This document shows positions 59,974 to 64,000 of a DNA stretch of 64,000 nucleotides, one piece after another; position 1 is the stretch's first letter; the number at the start of each line of letters is the position of its first letter. Position numbers and translations under genes: made by a program. Source of the stretch: an uncultured Collinsella sp. (GTDB taxonomy: Bacteria > Actinomycetota > Coriobacteriia > Coriobacteriales > Coriobacteriaceae). Under the pieces are notes generated by a model that saw only the letters and a program-made list of their open reading frames with translations, searched no databases and was not told where the DNA came from. The stretch is taken from contig CANRSF010000006.1 of the NCBI GenBank assembly GCA_947642445.1, positions 38,451-102,450 of the forward strand, given 5' to 3'.

Positions 59974-60190
59974 GTCTCGTTCTGTAACATCTGGGACTGT
60001 TTTTGCCGAGTAACTGTTACAGATTGAGACATTCGGTTTGAACGGTTTTCTTTGTCTCGATCTGTAACAGTAAGAGGGGTTTTGGGGCCCAAGATGTTAC
60101 AGATCGAGATTGAAGTCGGGGAGGGACCCCTGTGTCTCGATCTGTAACACCTAGACCCGGATCCCGCTCCCACCTGTTACAGATTGAGAT
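59974..60190. repeat. Alternating inverted array of a 16-bp motif, six copies
   Basis: Plus-orientation copies of GTCTCGATCTGTAACA start at 59974, 60054 and 60134. Minus-orientation copies (TGTTACAGATYGAGAY) start at 60015, 60095 and 60175. Same-orientation copies are exactly 80 bp apart, and spacers are 25, 23, 25, 23 and 25 bp with unrelated sequences. The array fills the gap between the divergent glp-like operon and the zinc-ribbon gene, ending 100 bp before the latter. Confidence 0.95.
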
Positions 60191-60245
60191 GTTTGTGTCC
60201 GCGCCAGCCCCGCCCCTAGCCGTGGTCCCATATAAACAAACCCCG

Positions 60246-60254
60246 TGGTAAACT
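60246..60254 (+). promoter_or_regulatory. Extended -10 of the zinc-ribbon gene
   Basis: TGGTAAACT gives an extended -10 (hexamer 60249-60254) about 36 bases before the ATG. Confidence 0.45.
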
Positions 60255-60289
60255 TGACCGGACTGTAAATATCCCGAAAGGTACCCGTA

Positions 60290-60721
60290 ATGTCCAAGTA
60301 CATCTCCGAGCTCATGTCGCCGCAGCTTATGGGCGTCGTCTATGCCTTCGTTGGCTTTATCATCGCCCTGTATGTGCTGTCGGTTGTCTATGTGTTCATC
60401 GACGCTCGCCGCCGCGGCGCCAGCGCCTACGTGGCATGGGGCATCATCGCCCTCATCCCGTTTGTGGGCCTCATCGCCTACCTGGTCCTGCGCCCGCATT
60501 CCTACGCCTCCGACCGCGAGGAGCAGGAGCTGGACATGGCCCTGCGCGAGCGCCAGCTTGCCCAGTACGGCACCTGCCCGCAGTGCGGCGCGCCCATCGA
60601 GAAGGACTTCGTCGTCTGCCCGGTGTGCGATACCCAGGTTCGTAACGTATGCCCCAGCTGCCATCGCCCGCTCGATGCGCACTGGAAGGTCTGCCCCTAC
60701 TGCCGAACTCGCATCCAGTAA
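60290..60721 (+). CDS. Zinc-ribbon membrane protein, function unknown
   Basis: A 143-residue protein. Two hydrophobic segments near residues 12-36 and 50-66 have a short basic loop between them (DARRRG), as in phospholipase D N-terminal-like membrane anchors. A soluble C-terminal part carries two zinc ribbons: CPQCGAP with CPVCDTQ, and CPSCHRP with CPYCRTR. The ATG at 60290 follows GAAAGG. It is preceded by the alternating 16-bp array. No function is proposed. Confidence 0.8.
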   Translation: MSKYISELMSPQLMGVVYAFVGFIIALYVLSVVYVFIDARRRGASAYVAWGIIALIPFVGLIAYLVLRPHSYASDREEQELDMALRERQLAQYGTCPQCGAPIEKDFVVCPVCDTQVRNVCPSCHRPLDAHWKVCPYCRTRIQ

Positions 60722-60826
60722 CGCATCCATCGCCGGGCCGGCCGCAAGCTAGGGGCACCGCGCGTCCCGCGCAAGCCACGCGCACCCCACACCCCGCCCC
60801 CACACGATGAAGCATGCGTAGAAAAT

Positions 60827-60857
60827 CGCCCGCCGTGCCATTAAGGTGCGGCGGGCG
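60827..60857 (-). terminator. Hairpin just upstream of the thrS promoter
   Basis: CGCCCGCCG and CGGCGGGCG form a perfect 9-bp stem around 13 nt. The T-tract (ATTTTC) is on the minus-strand side, so it would stop minus-strand transcription. Confidence 0.45.
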
Positions 60858-60858
60858 C

Positions 60859-60886
60859 TTGTATACCAAGGCAACCTGCCTATAAT
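60859..60886 (+). promoter_or_regulatory. thrS promoter
   Basis: TTGTAT (60859-60864), a 16-bp spacer and consensus TATAAT (60881-60886). The leader is about 65 nt, too short for a T-box. Confidence 0.7.
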
Positions 60887-60955
60887 GATGCAAGTTAAAA
60901 CGCCGAGCGCATCGCACGCACTTGCATCAGGCATCCGAGAGGAGAAAACATACCC

Positions 60956-62719
60956 ATGAAGGCACTCTACAATGACGGTTCGGTGGCCGAGCTCCCGCAG
61001 GACGAGGTCACGCACGTCATCCGCCACTCCGCCGCGCACATCATGGCGCAGGCCATCAAGCGCCTGTACCCCCAGGCCGACTTTGCCTACGGTCCCGCGA
61101 CCGACAACGGCTTCTACTACGACGTTGACCTGCCCGAGGGCGTCAAGATCAGCGAGGACGACTTCCCCGCGATCGAGGCCGAGATGAAAAAGATCGTCAA
61201 GGAGAACCTTAAGTTCTCCGTGTACGAGAAGCCCCGCGCCGAGGCCATCGCCCTTATGGAGGAGCGCGGCGAGAAGTACAAGGTCGAGCACATCGGCGAC
61301 CTGGACGACGACGCCCGCATTACCTTCTACCAGCAGGGCGACTACATCGACATGTGCGTCGGCCCCCACATCTGCTACACCAAGGCCCTCAAGGCCTTTA
61401 AGCTCACCGGTGTCTCGGGCGCCTACTGGAAGGGCGACAAGGACAACAAGATGCTCACCCGCATCAACGGCGTCGCCTTTGCCACCAAGGAAGAGCTTGA
61501 CGAGCACATGCACATGCTGGAGGAGGCCAAGAAGCGCGACCACCGCAAGATCGGCCGCGAGATGGACCTCTTTATGATGCGCGACGAGGCCCCCGGCTTC
61601 CCGTTTTTCCTGCCCAACGGCATGATCCTTAAAAACACGCTGCTGGACTACTGGCGCGAGATTCACCACAAGGCCGGCTACGTGGAGATCTCCACGCCGC
61701 TCATCATGAACAAGCAGTTGTGGAAGACCTCGGGCCATTGGGACCACTACAAGGACAACATGTACTCCACCGTTATTGACGACGAAGAGTACTGCATTAA
61801 GCCCATGAACTGCCCGGGCGGCGTGCTGGTGTATGCTTCCAAGCCGCACTCCTACCGCGAGCTGCCCATCCGCGCCGGCGAGATTGGCCTGGTGCACCGC
61901 CACGAGCTGCGCGGCGCCCTGCACGGCCTGTTCCGCGTGCGCTGCTTTAACCAGGACGATGCCCACCTGTTTGTGCGTCCCGACCAGCTGACCGACGAGA
62001 TCGTGGGCGTGGTCAACCTTATCGACTCCGTGTACCAGAAGTTTGGCTTTAAGTACCACGTTGAGCTTTCCACCCGCCCCGAGGACTCCATGGGTTCGGA
62101 CGAGGACTGGGCTCGCGCCGAGGAGGGCCTGCGCACCGCTCTGGAGAAGCTGGGCATGGACTACGAGGTCAACGAGGGCGACGGCGCCTTCTACGGCCCC
62201 AAGATCGACTTCCACCTGGAGGACTCGCTCGGCCGTACCTGGCAGTGCGGTACCGTCCAGCTCGACTTCCAGATGCCGCTCAACTTTGACCTGGAGTACG
62301 TGGACGCCGACGGCACCAAGAAGCGCCCCATCATGCTTCACCGCGTTTGCTTTGGCTCCATCGAGCGCTTCATCGGTATTCTGATTGAGCACTTTGCGGG
62401 CAAGTTCCCCACCTGGCTGGCTCCCGTGCAGGTCAAGGCGCTTCCCGTCTCCGAGAAGAGCCGCGACTACGCCCACGAGGTGTGCGCCAAGCTGGAGGAG
62501 GCCGGCATTCGCGTGGTCTGCGACGACCGCGACGAGAAGATCGGCTACAAGATCCGCGAGGCCCGCAGCATCGACCGCGTGCCCTACATGCTCATCCTGG
62601 GCGAGAAGGAGGTCGAGGCCGGCAACATCTCCGTCCGTGACCGCTCCAACGAGACCGTTCAGATGAGCGTTGACGAGTTTGTGGCCAAGGTACTCGAGGA
62701 GATCAAGACTCGCGCCTAA
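60956..62719 (+). CDS. thrS: Threonyl-tRNA synthetase lacking the TGS domain
   Basis: A 587-residue class II synthetase. The SAD editing domain (HSAAHIMAQA, then DMCVGPHI) starts almost at the N-terminus, so the 60-residue TGS domain of longer ThrS is absent. Motif 2 is FRVRCFNQDDAH, the zinc Cys is in PMNCPGG, and motif 3 is PIMLHRVCFGSIERFIG. A C-terminal anticodon-binding domain follows. The ATG at 60956 follows GAGAGGAG. Two terminators follow. Confidence 0.96.
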   Translation: MKALYNDGSVAELPQDEVTHVIRHSAAHIMAQAIKRLYPQADFAYGPATDNGFYYDVDLPEGVKISEDDFPAIEAEMKKIVKENLKFSVYEKPRAEAIALMEERGEKYKVEHIGDLDDDARITFYQQGDYIDMCVGPHICYTKALKAFKLTGVSGAYWKGDKDNKMLTRINGVAFATKEELDEHMHMLEEAKKRDHRKIGREMDLFMMRDEAPGFPFFLPNGMILKNTLLDYWREIHHKAGYVEISTPLIMNKQLWKTSGHWDHYKDNMYSTVIDDEEYCIKPMNCPGGVLVYASKPHSYRELPIRAGEIGLVHRHELRGALHGLFRVRCFNQDDAHLFVRPDQLTDEIVGVVNLIDSVYQKFGFKYHVELSTRPEDSMGSDEDWARAEEGLRTALEKLGMDYEVNEGDGAFYGPKIDFHLEDSLGRTWQCGTVQLDFQMPLNFDLEYVDADGTKKRPIMLHRVCFGSIERFIGILIEHFAGKFPTWLAPVQVKALPVSEKSRDYAHEVCAKLEEAGIRVVCDDRDEKIGYKIREARSIDRVPYMLILGEKEVEAGNISVRDRSNETVQMSVDEFVAKVLEEIKTRA

Positions 62720-62743
62720 GGCAAACTTCACAACAATTAATAA

Positions 62744-62777
62744 ATGCGACCGTTCACAAAGGGCGGTCGCATTTTTT
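62744..62777 (+). terminator. First terminator of thrS
   Basis: ATGCGACCG/CGGTCGCAT stem with an 11-nt loop, then TTTTTC. Confidence 0.92.
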
Positions 62778-62791
62778 CATGCCCAAATAAG

Positions 62792-62819
62792 AAAAGCCGC
62801 TGGTTGAGCGGCTTTTTTT
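62792..62819 (+). terminator. Second terminator of thrS
   Basis: AAAAGCCGCT/AGCGGCTTTT with a 5-nt loop, then TTT. Confidence 0.92.
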
Positions 62820-62827
62820 GTTGCACA

Positions 62828-62958
62828 AAAAGGTACAGGTTTTTGTAGAGGGGTATGGAGATGTACCTACTTGCAGTACATTTTGCGTAATCTGGGCAAA
62901 CGCTGATTAATTGCCCGTATAATGTCGTTTGTCGAAAGATACAAAAACCTGTACTTTT
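62828..62958 (+). promoter_or_regulatory. Complex promoter region of the antiterminator gene
   Basis: A consensus -10 TATAAT lies at 62918-62923. Around it are three nested inverted repeats: GTACAGGTTTTTGTA (62833-62847) with its perfect complement (62940-62954), ATGTAC-N9-GTACAT (62861-62881), and GGGCAA-N11-TTGCCC (62894-62916), the last occupying the -35/-10 spacer. This is an elaborate regulatory layout for a single promoter. Confidence 0.65.
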
Positions 62959-63045
62959 GCGACTGCGCCTAGCTGCGAGCGAGAAGCCTGTTCTAAACGC
63001 CCCTGCATTTGCGTGCATCGCAAAGCCAAAAGAGGGGGCGAAAAC

Positions 63046-63636
63046 ATGGAACAGATGGCACGGCGCCAAGAGCAGCTGCCGGGCGCATTTAACGGCGTTA
63101 CCACCAACAGCCAGCACGGCCGCGTCCGCTGGTATCTGGTCCACACCCCCCATGGAAAAGAGCGCGAGACCTGCGAAAAGGTCCGCCGGATTATCCCGCA
63201 CGAACTGATGCAGGACGCTTTTGTGATGCAAAAGGAGTTCTGGTTTAAGCGGGACGGCGCCTGGTCGCTCCAAACCAAACCTATGTACAAGGAATATTTC
63301 TTCGTCGCCACGCACGATGCTGCTGCGCTCGATAGGGCTTTGGCCCAGTTGAGCTTTGGTTGTCGCATCGCCGGCAGTAGGGAGCGGGCGTACATGCCCA
63401 TGCCGGACGATGCGCAGGACTGGTATCGCAGCGTGCTGGACGACGACGGCGTGGTGCGCAACAGCGTTGCGCGCATAGAAGACGGTGTGCTGCACATAGA
63501 GCAGGGGCCCTTGGTGGGGCAAGAGGCCCGTGTAAAGAAGATCGACCGTCATAAACGCTGGTGCCTGGTGGACGTAGGCGAAGGCGGCTCCGCATTTAGG
63601 GAGCTGCTACCGCTCGACGTTCCCAGCAAAACGTAA
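63046..63636 (+). CDS. NusG-family specialised antiterminator (LoaP/UpxY-like)
   Basis: A 196-residue NusG paralogue. The NGN domain starts at RVRWYLVHTPHGKERETCEKV and includes TKPMYKEYFFVAT; a C-terminal KOW motif is LVGQEARVKKIDRHKRWCLV. Such proteins load on RNA polymerase at the start of long polysaccharide operons to prevent early termination, which fits the sugar transferase that follows. ATG 63046 follows GAGGGGG. A second ATG three codons later is possible. Its upstream region is dense in inverted repeats. Confidence 0.87.
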   Translation: MEQMARRQEQLPGAFNGVTTNSQHGRVRWYLVHTPHGKERETCEKVRRIIPHELMQDAFVMQKEFWFKRDGAWSLQTKPMYKEYFFVATHDAAALDRALAQLSFGCRIAGSRERAYMPMPDDAQDWYRSVLDDDGVVRNSVARIEDGVLHIEQGPLVGQEARVKKIDRHKRWCLVDVGEGGSAFRELLPLDVPSKT

Positions 63637-63676
63637 GGGAGACGTTGCACCGGCAATTCGTTCGCAATTTGAATTC

Positions 63677-63719
63677 ATGGACGGGGGGGGTTCCTGGGGA
63701 CAGGGACGTAAGTTCTATC
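63677..63719 (+). repeat. G8 homopolymer tract before the sugar transferase
   Basis: Eight consecutive G residues lie at 63683-63690, 6 bases after an ATG at 63677. In the present state that ATG frame stops at 63728-63730. Loss of one G would join it in frame to the sugar transferase. No ribosome site precedes the ATG, so the tract could instead act as a ribosome-site-like element. Confidence 0.5.
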
Positions 63720-64000
63720 GTGACTGCTAATAAAGAAGTGACAGAGAGTAATGCGCCCGCGGGGGCGGCGCTGATTGCACAGGCTATGAGCCAGCGTGAG
63801 GGCGTCGGCCGCTATAAGGCTGTGCAATCCATCATGGACTGGGACAACTCGCGCCTGGCCTACCGCGCCGTCAAGCGCACGTTCGACATCGTGTTCAGCG
63901 GCTGCGTGCTGGCCGTCATTGCCGTGCCGAGTTTGGTGCTTGCCGCCGCCATCCGCCTGGAGAGCGAGGGCAGCCCTTTCTACAGCCAGATCCGCGTTGG
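63720..64000 (+). CDS. Polysaccharide priming sugar transferase, N-terminal fragment
   Basis: Ninety-three codons are visible; the gene runs off the right edge. After a soluble leader, RAVKRTFDIVFSGCVLAVIA begins the membrane helix of the bacterial sugar transferase family (WbaP/PglC-like). IRLESEGSPFYSQIRVG is the start of its catalytic domain. It would transfer a sugar phosphate to undecaprenyl phosphate and start a capsule or exopolysaccharide cluster. I take GTG 63720 as start; its ribosome site is weak, and internal starts at 63786 or 63834 are possible. Confidence 0.85.
   Translation, partial: MTANKEVTESNAPAGAALIAQAMSQREGVGRYKAVQSIMDWDNSRLAYRAVKRTFDIVFSGCVLAVIAVPSLVLAAAIRLESEGSPFYSQIRV

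Noticed and set aside
59974..60190. CRISPR array
   Set aside because: Repeats are only 16 bp and alternate in orientation, spacers are 23-25 bp, and no cas gene is near.

Overview
The window is a stretch of high-GC bacterial chromosome with no plasmid or phage signs. Gene content and protein flavour suggest a strictly anaerobic gut actinobacterium of the class Coriobacteriia, most like Collinsella. The main pointers are a four-S1-domain RpsA, tig-clpP-clpX order, two double-cubane-cluster reductases, a complete selenocysteine system, and molybdenum uptake and cofactor genes. The taxonomic call is inference from content, not a database match.

Layout. 1-14.8 kb: start of an M18 aminopeptidase, polA, a Cof-type HAD phosphatase, argG and argH, ndk, rpiB, a cysteine desulfidase (cyuA), another HAD phosphatase, rpsA, RNase P RNA and a YigZ protein. 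14.8-21.9 kb: a C_GCAxxG_C_C protein, an O-acetylhomoserine sulfhydrylase, an MFS exporter, xpt, a GGQ release-factor-like protein, a lipid kinase and a CLC-F-like transporter. 22-27.5 kb: moeA-mog-modA-modB-modC, in which modB carries a large N-terminal extracytoplasmic extension. 27.5-34.7 kb: two double-cubane reductases, their ATP-dependent activator, selD (itself a selenoprotein, TGA at codon 17), yedF, a DUF3343 gene and a selenocysteine-lyase-like gene. 34.7-41.3 kb: brnQ, tRNA-Pro, tRNA-Gly, a formate/nitrite channel, selA, selB and selC (tRNA-Sec). 41.5-46.8 kb: gdhA and a two-gene molybdenum hydroxylase. 46.9-53.5 kb: tRNA-Leu, tig, clpP, clpX, valS. 53.6-60.7 kb: folC, a Xaa-Pro peptidase, a three-gene glycerol-3-phosphate-dehydrogenase-like operon and a zinc-ribbon membrane protein. 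60.9-64 kb: thrS, a LoaP/NusG-like antiterminator and the start of a polysaccharide priming sugar transferase.

How the genes fit together. Molybdate uptake and molybdenum insertion feed the molybdenum hydroxylase. SelD, YedF, DUF3343 and the lyase supply and recycle activated selenium, which SelA, SelB and selC put into proteins, including SelD itself. The reductase pair and activator sit directly upstream of selD on the same strand, suggesting a shared anaerobic programme.

The most unusual content is non-coding. Four unrelated families of intergenic inverted-repeat elements are present, each in two copies. Within a copy the stems are perfect or nearly so; between copies most stem sequences differ while loops and single-stranded blocks are conserved, which points to structured RNA or DNA. 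Separately, 59974-60190 holds six copies of a 16-bp motif in strictly alternating orientation, with an exact 80-bp repeat period and unique 25/23-bp spacers.
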